A stretch of DNA of 64,000 nucleotides from Stomatobaculum longum. GTDB lineage: Bacteria > Bacillota > Clostridia > Lachnospirales > Lachnospiraceae. Position numbers and translations under genes: made by a program. The DNA is taken from NCBI GenBank assembly GCA_000242235.1, contig JH590862.1, positions 62,001-126,000 of the forward strand, given 5' to 3'. The notes beneath the pieces were generated by a model, which saw nothing but the letters and a program-made list of their open reading frames with translations, ran no database searches and was not told the origin of the DNA. Positions 1-7,157 of this stretch are shown here, in pieces (the first letter of the stretch is position 1; every line of letters starts with the position of its first letter).

Positions 1-1050
1 CGGGCGGAACTGCTCTTTCAGCTTCTCGACCGTCATGCCGGTGTACTGCAGGTACTGCTCGAGCGGCAGACCCTGGGACTGCATGCGGCGCGCATAGTCA
101 TCGAGCATCTGCTCGCACTGCATCTCGACCATCGGTGCCGGAAGCGCGAGCTCTGCGTTCTCGACGACCTTCTCGACGACATTGTTCTCGTTCTGTGCCG
201 CCGCGCTCTTTGCCTTTGCCTCTTCGAGCTGCTTCTTCAGATCCGCCTTGTACTCGTCGAGCGTCTCGAACTGCGAAATCTCGCTCGCGAACTCATCGTT
301 CAGCTCCGGGAGATCCTTTCTCTGAATCTCGAGCAGCTTGCAGGCAAAGACCGCTTCCTTGCCCGCGAGTTCCTTCGCGTGATACTCGGTCGGGAAGGTC
401 ACATTGACATCGAAGCTGTCGCCGGTCTTGTGGCCCACAATCTGCTCCTCAAAGCCGTCGATGAAGCTGCCGCTGCCGAGAACCAGCGGATAGTTCTCAC
501 CCTTGCCGCCGTCAAAGTGCACGCCGTCAATGCTGCCGTCAAAATCAATCTTGACATTGTCGCCCATCTCCGCCGCACGGTCATCGACCGTCACAAGGCG
601 GGCGTTCTTCTCAAGCTCCTTCTGCAGTGCCTCGTTGAGGTCCTCGTCGGTCACCGTCGCATCCGCCTTCTGCACCTCAACGCCCTTATACTGGCCGAGC
701 TTGACTTCCGGCTTCGTCGCAACCGTCGCCGTATAGACGAGATCCTTGTCCGTGCCGATCTCTGTCACATTGATCTCCGGGCGGGACACAATCGTGAGGC
801 CGCTCTCCTTAGCTGCCTCCGGATAGGTATCGTTGATGCAGCTGTTCACAGCGCTCTCAAAGAACACGCCCTGGCCATAGAACTTCTCAATGACTGCCTG
901 CGGCACATGACCCTTCCGGAAACCCTGCACCTGATACTTGCCCTTCTCGCGGTTGTATGCTGCAGTGACTGCTTTCTGAAACTCTGCCTGCGGCACAGTC
1001 ACCGTAATCACCGCCATGTTGTTTTCTTTCTGCTCTACCTGAAATCCCAT
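1..1050 (-). CDS. tig: Trigger factor, N-terminal and central part (cut by window edge)
   Basis: Ribosome-bound peptidyl-prolyl isomerase and chaperone for nascent chains in the cytosol. The frame stays open for 350 codons from an ATG at 1050 to the window edge, so the C-terminal end is missing. The N-terminal ribosome-binding domain carries the signature GFRKG (about residues 48-52, used for docking at the ribosomal exit tunnel). A central FKBP-type PPIase domain follows (GDNVKIDFDG near residue 160, LGSGSFIDGFEEQIVGHKTG near 200), and then the start of the helical chaperone domain. An AGGAGG ribosome binding site lies just upstream. In related genomes tig is usually followed by clpP and clpX, which would lie outside this window. 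Confidence 0.97.
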   Translation of the reverse strand, partial: MGFQVEQKENNMAVITVTVPQAEFQKAVTAAYNREKGKYQVQGFRKGHVPQAVIEKFYGQGVFFESAVNSCINDTYPEAAKESGLTIVSRPEINVTEIGTDKDLVYTATVATKPEVKLGQYKGVEVQKADATVTDEDLNEALQKELEKNARLVTVDDRAAEMGDNVKIDFDGSIDGVHFDGGKGENYPLVLGSGSFIDGFEEQIVGHKTGDSFDVNVTFPTEYHAKELAGKEAVFACKLLEIQRKDLPELNDEFASEISQFETLDEYKADLKKQLEEAKAKSAAAQNENNVVEKVVENAELALPAPMVEMQCEQMLDDYARRMQSQGLPLEQYLQYTGMTVEKLKEQFRP

Positions 1051-1122
1051 CTGGACGTCCTCCTGGATAATCTGTTCTCTGAATTAGCATATTACTTGCA
1101 AAAGAGACATATTCAGTAGAAC

Positions 1123-1151
1123 AGTATAGCACAGAGGCACGCTTGTCACAA
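1123..1151 (-). promoter_or_regulatory. Promoter for tig
   Basis: Read on the minus strand: TTGTGA (1151-1146), a 17-base spacer and TATACT (1128-1123) preceded by TGC, which makes an extended -10. The -35 overlaps the stop codon of the esterase gene, so tig can be transcribed separately from the two genes before it. Confidence 0.6.
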
Positions 1152-1877
1152 TGCTTTTCCGGCGTTGCGGGAGAGCATCTTCTCCGCGAGATAAAAGGCG
1201 CGCGCCGTGCGCTTCGCGTTGTCGTCGAAATGACCGCCCGGATTCCACTCGAGCACCAGGGTGCCCGGCTGCATGCGCTCCGACAGTTGTTCATGGTACT
1301 GCCGCATTAAGTTGCCGCAGCTCGCCATCATTTCGTTCCGGGCCTTTTCCTCCCTGTCGCCGAGACTTAAGGAGAGTACCTTGACGCGCGGGGTTCTGCC
1401 CCTCTGGTACTTCATGAACCCCTGAAACCAGAGCGAGGGTGAGGCCGCAGCGACCGCGGCGAACGCATCCGTCCGGTAGGACGCCCAGAGCGAGAAGAAA
1501 CCGGCGAGCGAATAGCCGCCGAGCAGCACGGGGCAGTCCTCCGGCAAATCGTAGCGCGCGCGAAGCGCCGGAATCAGTGAAAGCAGCTTCTCGAGGAAAG
1601 CGGGCGCACCGTCTCCGAAGAGACTGTTGCCCGAGGGCTGGGGCGCTTCCCAGGGGGCAAGCTCACGCATCCAGTCATTGACCCGGACCGCGACCAGCAG
1701 GCCGCGATCGGCGAGCTTTTCCTTTTCTTCAAATGCGGCGAGAAACTTTGCCTCTTCTTCCATGCCCTCTAAATCGTGCTCATCTGCCGGCTGCAGGAGC
1801 AGATAGGCCGCCCCCGCGCTGCCGCAGGCAAAACACTCGCGCTGTAACAGCGAAAACTCTTCCCGTATGTTTGCCAT
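1146..1877 (-). CDS. Alpha/beta-hydrolase, esterase-like
   Basis: 243-residue predicted cytosolic hydrolase with no signal peptide. A nucleophile elbow GGYSLAG places the likely catalytic Ser at 123. A candidate acid is Asp174 (SLGDREE) and a candidate His is 216 (NPGGHF), in the usual Ser-Asp-His order of the alpha/beta-hydrolase fold. It resembles small esterase-D-like or enterochelin-esterase-like proteins of Firmicutes, but the substrate cannot be read from the sequence. It starts 6 bases after the stop of the upstream small gene, so the two are probably co-transcribed. The ATG at 1877 is the first in frame after that stop. Confidence 0.75.
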   Translation of the reverse strand: MANIREEFSLLQRECFACGSAGAAYLLLQPADEHDLEGMEEEAKFLAAFEEKEKLADRGLLVAVRVNDWMRELAPWEAPQPSGNSLFGDGAPAFLEKLLSLIPALRARYDLPEDCPVLLGGYSLAGFFSLWASYRTDAFAAVAAASPSLWFQGFMKYQRGRTPRVKVLSLSLGDREEKARNEMMASCGNLMRQYHEQLSERMQPGTLVLEWNPGGHFDDNAKRTARAFYLAEKMLSRNAGKAL

Positions 1878-1883
1878 CCCGCT

Positions 1884-2228
1884 TCACGCCTCTCCGGCTT
1901 CCCGGAGAATGCGCGCCCCCGCCTGGCAGGCGTCACAGAGGCAGTTCGGCTCTCCGTTTGCCTTTGCCGCTTCCGCTGCCGTTTTGGTTGCCGCCGCCGC
2001 TTCCTTGCCGAAAACTGCCTCGCCGTCCGGCGAGGACGCAAAAGCAATCAGATCGTCAATGCTGCAGACATCCTCCTTGAGCTCTCCGACCAGTGCTTCG
2101 CGCGCCGCCGCTTCGTCTGCCGTTCCGACTGCCTCTAAATAGCGCTTTCCCGCCGCAACGACTTCCGCGCAGGCGCTCGGCGCCTGAATCAGCTTTTCCA
2201 CATCTTCTCTTACAATCTGCTCTGCCAT
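1884..2228 (-). CDS. Small conserved protein with C-terminal CxCDAC motif
   Basis: 114-residue acidic, Ala/Glu-rich, probably helical soluble protein. The start ATG at 2228 follows a good ribosome binding site (GAAAGGAAAGAG), which is why the much longer upstream extension of the frame is not used. Near the C-terminus there is a tight cysteine cluster, CLCDAC (about residues 98-103), that could bind a metal or form a disulfide. The protein resembles short Lachnospiraceae proteins that databases often label as Hsp90-like chaperones, but I see no Hsp90 ATPase features, so that name should not be taken as function. It probably forms an operon with the esterase-like gene. Confidence 0.7.
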   Translation of the reverse strand: MAEQIVREDVEKLIQAPSACAEVVAAGKRYLEAVGTADEAAAREALVGELKEDVCSIDDLIAFASSPDGEAVFGKEAAAATKTAAEAAKANGEPNCLCDACQAGARILREAGEA

Positions 2229-2830
2229 GACTCTTTCCTTTCTCAAAACGGATCCATCTGTCCGAACTATCGTTCTATTGATATTGTACCCGTAAGCATA
2301 CAAAATTACAAGACACCGCGGCAACGCGTCCATACAGACAGCGCCGGTCTTATTGTTTTTTGTTCTCCCACGAAAGAGAATCTCTGTCCTCGGTGTACGG
2401 CAAACATCTGTCCTCTCCGCTATCTTCTCTTTTCTTTTCCTATCTTCTATCAAACAAAGCACAGAGCGGCCGAACGCTCTGCGCTGTCGGCCCTGCGTCT
2501 CCGAAAAAGGCGGAAGAGCAAACACCGACTCAGGATATTGCGGAGGGCACCTCGTGCCTCCGGTATAAACGCCCTCACCGCTCCCGCGATAGGAAGCTGC
2601 GCCCTTCACGCTTCGGTCGAGCGGAAAGTCTGCTCATTCGCGCTATGGCTGCTTTGTCCCCTGCGGTGCGGGCAAATCCCCGCCGCAAAGAAAGCGCAAG
2701 GCGCACGGAACCGAACTACCGAAGCGTAACTCTCTCTGGAAAAACAGGCGGAAACCCTGTAAGCTGAAAGAAAAAGAACCGGTGTCCCCGTCACGCTGTG
2801 CCGGAAGACGGCAGGAAAGGATTAAACTCC
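2229..2830. other. 602 bp intergenic region with nested inverted repeats, possible structured RNA
   Basis: No convincing coding frame lies between the divergent genes at 2228 and 2831. The right half holds nested complementary segments. ACGCTTCGGT (2608-2617) is perfectly complementary to ACCGAAGCGT (2718-2727). Inside it are GAGC/GCTC (2619-2635), GCGCT/AGCGC (about 2640 and 2693), CTTTG/CAAAG (about 2653 and 2686) and a GC-rich hairpin (2663-2686). Smaller hairpins sit at 2541-2562 and 2744-2760. I recognise no known riboswitch, RNase P RNA, SRP RNA or tmRNA consensus. The region could be an unrecognised ncRNA, a long leader of the CYTH gene, or chance pairing in GC-rich DNA. Confidence 0.4.
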
Positions 2831-3310
2831 ATGGAACACATTGAAATCGAGCGGAAGTTTTTGCCGCCCGCTTTGCCGGACGGCCTCGAGCACTATCCGC
2901 ACAAAGAATTTTTGCAGGGCTATCTCTCAACTTCGCCGACGGTGCGCGTGCGCCGCGAGGGCGAGGCGTATGTGCTCACCTATAAGGGCAGCGGCCTCCT
3001 GAAACGGGAGGAATATAATCTGCCGCTCACGGCGGAGAGTTTTGCCCACCTTCTCGAAAAATGCGACGGCCTCCGCATCCGGAAAACCCGCTACTTGATT
3101 CCGCTTCCGGGCACTGCTTACACCGCCGAATTTGACCGCTTTCAGGGAGAGCTCGCGGGACTTTTGCTCGTCGAGGTCGAATTTCCGGATGAGGCGAGTG
3201 CGCGCGCGTTCACGCCGCCCGCCTGGTTCGGCAGAGAGGTGACCGGCGACCCGCGCTATCAGAATTCGTCGCTCAGCCGTTTCGGGCTTCCCGGGGAGGA
3301 GAAAGCATGA
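2831..3310 (+). CDS. CYTH domain protein (triphosphate tunnel enzyme family)
   Basis: 159-residue cytosolic protein. It begins with the hallmark ExExK motif (Glu5-Ile-Glu7-Arg-Lys9 in EIERKF) of the CYTH/triphosphate tunnel metalloenzyme superfamily, whose members bind triphosphates with divalent metal inside a beta-barrel. Further barrel strands are visible: TVRVRREG, YVLTYKG, KTRYLIPL, EFDRFQG and LLLVEVEF. Small bacterial members are inorganic triphosphatases or of unknown substrate. The ATG at 2831 is chosen because AGGAAAGG precedes it by 10 bases and the motif normally lies at the extreme N-terminus. Its stop overlaps the next start by four bases (ATGA), so the two genes are translationally coupled. 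Confidence 0.85.
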   Translation: MEHIEIERKFLPPALPDGLEHYPHKEFLQGYLSTSPTVRVRREGEAYVLTYKGSGLLKREEYNLPLTAESFAHLLEKCDGLRIRKTRYLIPLPGTAYTAEFDRFQGELAGLLLVEVEFPDEASARAFTPPAWFGREVTGDPRYQNSSLSRFGLPGEEKA

Positions 3311-3654
3311 CACAGAAACGAAAACGGGAACTGATTCTCATCGCTGCTCTCTGCCTTGCAGCGTTACTCTTACTTCTTTGGCAGTGGCTCGGCAGCGGTA
3401 AACACGGCATGCGCGTCCTGGTCTCGCAAAACGGCACGGTGGTCGGCGACTATCCGCTCTCCAAAAACCGCGAGGATGTATTTCAAACCTCGGACGGCGG
3501 CACAAATACCCTCGTGATTCATGACGGCGAGGCCTGGATCAGCGAGGCCAACTGCCCCGATAAAGTCTGCGTGCACACCGGACGCATCTCCCGCCCCGGC
3601 GAGATCATCGCCTGCCTGCCGCACCGCCTGGTCGTGCAGATTTCGGAGCGGTAA
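3307..3654 (+). CDS. NusG domain II-containing membrane-anchored protein
   Basis: 115 residues: a basic N-terminus, one membrane anchor (about residues 9-26), then an extracytoplasmic domain ending in the family signature CPDKVC...HTG...G..I.CLPHRLVV. This is the small NusG-II protein common in Firmicutes; its role is unknown, and the shared fold does not make it a transcription factor. In other genomes it is often found with heptaprenyl diphosphate synthase component I, RnfB-like or FMN-binding redox genes. Here it is coupled to the CYTH gene, with the rnf operon about 700 bp away on the other strand. The paired cysteines in CPDKVC could be redox-active. Confidence 0.85.
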   Translation: MTQKRKRELILIAALCLAALLLLLWQWLGSGKHGMRVLVSQNGTVVGDYPLSKNREDVFQTSDGGTNTLVIHDGEAWISEANCPDKVCVHTGRISRPGEIIACLPHRLVVQISER

Positions 3655-3676
3655 ATTTCTTTCCCACTGTGACAAG

Positions 3677-3720
3677 AACGGGAAGCGCTTTCCCCCACGT
3701 AGGGCAAAGCGCTTCCCGTT
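3677..3720. terminator. Bidirectional terminator between convergent genes
   Basis: A 15-base perfect stem: AACGGGAAGCGCTTT (3677-3691) pairs with AAAGCGCTTCCCGTT (3706-3720), with a 14-base loop. It lies between the plus-strand NusG-II gene and the minus-strand membrane protein gene and can serve both. Confidence 0.8.
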
Positions 3721-3737
3721 TCTCATTCTTCTCAGTA

Positions 3738-4115
3738 TCAAATGTCAATCGTTTCACGCCCCTGCCCGAGCTGCCTGTGCGTGCCCCACAGCTGTGCCAA
3801 TAGCACGCCCATCACCGTCAGCAATATCTCCCAGGGATACAGGAGGTATCCCTTCCAAAAACAAACGAGCAGGATGCCGTCCGCAAGCAAAAACGCATAC
3901 CAGAGCTTCCGATTCAATCTCGCATATTTCACATGTAATGTGAGCAACATGCCGAGAATCAGAAAGCGCAAAAAGCTGTAACGCAAATACGGCCAAGCAT
4001 TATACCGGTGCCTTCTCCACTGCTGAAAAACACCCATGAAACCACAATCCGCAGCGATAAACAAATGCAGAATCCAGATACTCGCGTTGGCCGGAATCTT
4101 GACTGTTTGTTTCAT
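3738..4115 (-). CDS. Small membrane protein of unknown function
   Basis: 125 residues with about four hydrophobic membrane segments (roughly residues 12-29, 41-63, 71-87 and 92-110), a basic loop with an HRYNAWPYLRYSFLR pattern, and a short charged C-terminus. I do not recognise the family and no catalytic motif is visible. GGAGGTGGGAT lies just before the ATG, and a possible extended -10 (TATAAT at 4176-4171) lies about 55 bases upstream. It stands alone between two terminators, so it is probably a single-gene transcript. Confidence 0.65.
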   Translation of the reverse strand: MKQTVKIPANASIWILHLFIAADCGFMGVFQQWRRHRYNAWPYLRYSFLRFLILGMLLTLHVKYARLNRKLWYAFLLADGILLVCFWKGYLLYPWEILLTVMGVLLAQLWGTHRQLGQGRETIDI

Positions 4116-4291
4116 ATCCCACCTCCAAGTATTTTGACGATTCCGTCTGAATTTTCAATGCCCTCTGCTTATTATACTGATAGTTTAGCACTTTTTTCTG
4201 TGGAATACGCACAACATTTGTCTGGTGATTACCGCCTTTCCTCTAATCGCTCCGGCTGATTCCGGCGCGCAGACTTCTCCCCGCTCCGAAA

Positions 4292-4330
4292 AAGAAGCGC
4301 CCTGTCCGCTCGGGACAGGGCGCTTCTTTG
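4292..4330 (-). terminator. Terminator of the rnf operon
   Basis: A perfect 17-base stem, AAAGAAGCGCCCTGTCC (4292-4308) with GGACAGGGCGCTTCTTT (4314-4330), and a five-base loop. It lies about 40 bases past the rnfB stop codon. Confidence 0.85.
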
Positions 4331-4370
4331 ATATGTATGCGATACCGGCTTTTCTTGTTGCCGCAGCGCT

Positions 4371-5162
4371 TTAGTTGATGACGCCGACCGGGCACTTTCT
4401 CGCGCAGGCACCACAGTTCACGCACTTGTCGTAGTCAATCTGGGCCACATTTCCGTTCATGTGAATGGCGTCGAACTTACACTCCTTCACGCAGAGCGTG
4501 CAGCCGATGCAGCCCGCCTGGCAGACATCCTTGACTGCCTTGCCCTTCTCCTGCGACATACATCTCACGTGGTACTTTGCCTTGTAGGTCGTCATCTCGA
4601 TGATGTGACGCGGGCAAGCCTTGACGCAGAGACCGCAGGCCACGCACTTGTCCTTGTCGACCACGGCAATGCCGTCGACCACATGGATGGCGTCGAACTC
4701 ACAGACCTTCACGCAGGAGCCGCCGCCGAGGCAGCCGAAGTCACAGCCGAGATCACCGCCGCCCGGCATGACCGACATCTGGTTACAGTCGGTCGGACCC
4801 ACGTTCTTGGCGCGCTTGATTGCCTTGTCGCAGGTACCGGAACAGCGAACCATTGCGACCTTCTTGACAGCCTCGCCAGCCTGGACACCCATGATGTCCG
4901 CGATTTTCTGCGCGACCGGCTTGCCGCCGACCGGACACTGGGTGACCGGCGCAGAGCCGCTCGCAATCGCGTGCGCACAGCCGTCGCAGCCCGGGAAGCC
5001 GCAGGCACCGCAGTTGTTGCCGGGCAGTGCCTCGCGGACCGCGAGCTCTTTCTCATCTACTTCTACTTTGAACTTCTCACTTGCAACGCCGAGACCCATG
5101 CCGCAAATCAGGCCGACGATACCGACAATCGCAAACGAGACAATGACAATGGTAAAATTCAT
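4371..5162 (-). CDS. rnfB: Rnf complex subunit B (iron-sulfur protein)
   Basis: 263-residue electron-entry subunit of the ion-translocating ferredoxin:NAD+ oxidoreductase. An N-terminal membrane anchor (residues 2-24) is followed by a four-cysteine cluster domain (CGACGFPGCDGC, with a later CPVGG). Ferredoxin-type clusters then follow: CVACGLCVKACP, CIGCTLCVKEC and CVNCGACARKCP at the C-terminus. A further Cys-rich stretch, CDFGCLGGGSC, lies in the middle. The start at 5162 follows GGAGGGAGAGAA and gives the expected anchor; the longer frame upstream lies in rnfA. It is the last gene of the operon, 14 bases after rnfA, and ends at a strong terminator. Confidence 0.97.
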   Translation of the reverse strand: MNFTIVIVSFAIVGIVGLICGMGLGVASEKFKVEVDEKELAVREALPGNNCGACGFPGCDGCAHAIASGSAPVTQCPVGGKPVAQKIADIMGVQAGEAVKKVAMVRCSGTCDKAIKRAKNVGPTDCNQMSVMPGGGDLGCDFGCLGGGSCVKVCEFDAIHVVDGIAVVDKDKCVACGLCVKACPRHIIEMTTYKAKYHVRCMSQEKGKAVKDVCQAGCIGCTLCVKECKFDAIHMNGNVAQIDYDKCVNCGACARKCPVGVIN

Positions 5163-5176
5163 TTCTCTCCCTCCGC

Positions 5177-5755
5177 TCAGCTGATCATGCCCGAGAAACC
5201 GGTGAATGCGATTGCCATGAGACCTGCGCTGATCAGGACGATCGGCAGACCGCGGAAGTACTTCGGAATATCGTTGCCCTCGCATCTCTCGCGGATACCT
5301 GCGAGGATGACAATCGAGATTGCGTAACCGACTGCGGTGCCGACGCCCCAGGCGAGGCCTTCCACAAAGTTATACTCCTTCTGCACGTTGTCGAGTGCCA
5401 CGCCGAGCACGGCGCAGTTCGTCGTGATCAGCGGAAGGTAAATACCGAGGGACGCGTGCAGAGAAGGCATGCTCTTCTTCATGAACATCTCGATAAACTG
5501 CACGAGAGACGCAATCAGAAGGATGAAGACAATCGTCTGCAGATAGTCAATCTTGAGCGGGCGCAACACGAGCATGTAGACCAGCGAGGAAAGAATGGTC
5601 GCGAGGAAAATCGTGAAGATAACCGCGCCGCCCATGCCTGCCGCCGTGTCCTTTTTCTTCGAGACACCGACGAAGGAGCAGAGTCCGAGGAATCTGGAGA
5701 GCACGACATTGTTGACCAATGCACCGCTGACCAGGAGCAATGCTACTTTTGACAT
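5177..5755 (-). CDS. rnfA: Rnf complex subunit A (membrane)
   Basis: 192-residue integral membrane subunit with six predicted helices, paralogous to RnfE. It contains the typical SGALVNNVVLSRFLGLCSFVG start and a second LGIYLPLITTNCAVLG half-repeat, where conserved cysteines are thought to bind an Fe-S cluster between RnfA and RnfE. The ATG at 5755 overlaps the rnfE stop by one base (TGATG), arguing for coupled translation; a GTG one codon earlier is less likely. Confidence 0.96.
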   Translation of the reverse strand: MSKVALLLVSGALVNNVVLSRFLGLCSFVGVSKKKDTAAGMGGAVIFTIFLATILSSLVYMLVLRPLKIDYLQTIVFILLIASLVQFIEMFMKKSMPSLHASLGIYLPLITTNCAVLGVALDNVQKEYNFVEGLAWGVGTAVGYAISIVILAGIRERCEGNDIPKYFRGLPIVLISAGLMAIAFTGFSGMIS

Positions 5756-6507
5756 CACTTCGCCTCCTCTTTCTTCTCCGTTGCCGGGTTCTTTGCCTCA
5801 ACCGCTGTGGTTGCAACTGTTGCCTGCGCCGCAGCTGCCGCTGCCGCCGGCTTTGCGACCGGCTTCACAACCTTGGTCTTTGCTTCTTCGAGCGAAATCG
5901 GCCTGCTCTTCTTGCCGCGCTTGTCGTCCTGGTAGTACTGCATACCCGCGACAAGGAACGCCATCACGAAGAAAGCGCCCGGGGGCAGGACGAAAATCGA
6001 AATGTGGTACGCATCCGGAATCAGCTTGATGCCGAAAATCGAGCCTGCGCCGATGATCTCACGGAAGGAGCCGAGCAGCAGGAGAGCCAGCGTAAAGCCG
6101 AGGCCCATGCCGAGACCGTCAAAGAGCGCCGGAATCGGCTTTGCGCCGAGCGCATACGCCTCCGCGCGACCCAGGATGATGCAGTTCACGACGATCAGCG
6201 GAATGTAAATGCCGAGTGCCGTGTAAATCGAGGGCGCGAAGCCCTGAATGAGAAGCTGCACTATCGTCACGAGAGACGCGACGACGACAATCTCCGCGGG
6301 GAGACGCACCCGTCCCGGAATCACGCCCGAGAGCGCGGAAATAATTAAGTTCGAAAACATCAAAACTACCAGAGACGAAAGTCCCATACCGATTGCATTG
6401 ACCGCCGAGGTCGTAACTGCAAAGGTGGGGCAAAGTCCCAGCGCCATGATGAAGACCGGGTTCTCGGTGATGAGACCGTTCCTCAGGCGTTCCAAACAAA
6501 CTTTCAC
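5755..6507 (-). CDS. rnfE: Rnf complex subunit E (membrane), with Ala/Lys-rich tail
   Basis: About 250-residue membrane subunit; RnfE and RnfA form the inverted pair in the membrane core. Family landmarks are NGLITENPVFIMALGLCPTFAV near the start and LGIYIPLIVVNCIILGRAEA in the middle. The start is ambiguous. A GTG at 6528 overlaps the rnfG stop (GTGA), but the GTG at 6507 is preceded at good distance by AGAGGGGGA and gives the usual family N-terminus, so I prefer it. The last ~55 residues are a cytosolic, Lys-, Ala- and Glu-rich extension that includes a run of seven alanines and is not part of the core fold. Confidence 0.95.
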   Translation of the reverse strand: MKVCLERLRNGLITENPVFIMALGLCPTFAVTTSAVNAIGMGLSSLVVLMFSNLIISALSGVIPGRVRLPAEIVVVASLVTIVQLLIQGFAPSIYTALGIYIPLIVVNCIILGRAEAYALGAKPIPALFDGLGMGLGFTLALLLLGSFREIIGAGSIFGIKLIPDAYHISIFVLPPGAFFVMAFLVAGMQYYQDDKRGKKSRPISLEEAKTKVVKPVAKPAAAAAAAQATVATTAVEAKNPATEKKEEAK

Positions 6508-6524
6508 GGAATCTTTTCCCCCTC

Positions 6525-7157
6525 TCACTGATTTAAGCCGTTGTTCACGAAGTAAAGCGCTGCGTTGACGGAATTGGTCACGGCGCGGGATGTAATCGTC
6601 GCACCGGAGATTGCGTTGATCTTGTCGTTGTCGAGCTCACCGTCGCCGGCCTTGGTGACCGTAAACTTCTCACCCTTCTTGCCGTTGAACTGTTTGTACC
6701 AGTCGGTGTCGCGCGCATTCATGCCGAGACCTGCCGACTCCGCGATGGTGAGGAACGCAATGCCGTTTACCGTCTTGTTGTCGGACTGGATGCCGACCGA
6801 AATCGAGACCAGACCGCCGTAGCCGTCTTTCGAACCTGCGTTGATGATGTGACCGACGACATTGCCGCTCGTATCGACCGCATCGACCACCTTGTCAATC
6901 ATGACATTGCCGAAGCCCTGCTCCGCGAGAGAGGCCGCATCCGCCGCGATCAGCTTGTCGCTGTCCGGATTCTCCTTAAAGTCCGCGGCATCCGGAAATA
7001 CCTTCTTGTAAGCCGCGATGGTCGCCGCATTCTGTGCTGCCTGAATCGGCTCGTAGGTCACCGTGTAGACGATGCCGAGCAGAAGACCTGCAATCACCGT
7101 GATCAGCATGAGGCGCAGTGCATCGCTCACAAACGAAGTCTCTTTTGTCTTGCTCAT
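6525..7157 (-). CDS. rnfG: Rnf complex subunit G (FMN-binding)
   Basis: 210 residues: one N-terminal membrane anchor (about 15-34), then an extracytoplasmic FMN_bind domain. The covalent-FMN site is visible as ISGATITSRAVT near residue 185, where a Thr is expected to be flavinylated by an ApbE-type transferase (no apbE in this window). GGLVSISVGI and GIAFLTIAESAGLG are typical of the fold. It overlaps rnfD by four bases and is followed by rnfE. Confidence 0.96.
   Translation of the reverse strand: MSKTKETSFVSDALRLMLITVIAGLLLGIVYTVTYEPIQAAQNAATIAAYKKVFPDAADFKENPDSDKLIAADAASLAEQGFGNVMIDKVVDAVDTSGNVVGHIINAGSKDGYGGLVSISVGIQSDNKTVNGIAFLTIAESAGLGMNARDTDWYKQFNGKKGEKFTVTKAGDGELDNDKINAISGATITSRAVTNSVNAALYFVNNGLNQ

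Noticed and set aside
2640-2700. Possible cobalamin riboswitch core (GGTGCGGGCAAATCC-like stretch)
   Set aside because: The remaining conserved parts of a cobalamin riboswitch (B12 box, GCCACTG) are not found, and the downstream genes have no B12 link.
2580-2770. RNase P RNA, suggested by GCGGAAAGTCTGCTC
   Set aside because: The other universal RNase P elements (for example AGGGTGAAA-like and the 3' conserved region) are missing and the segment is too short.
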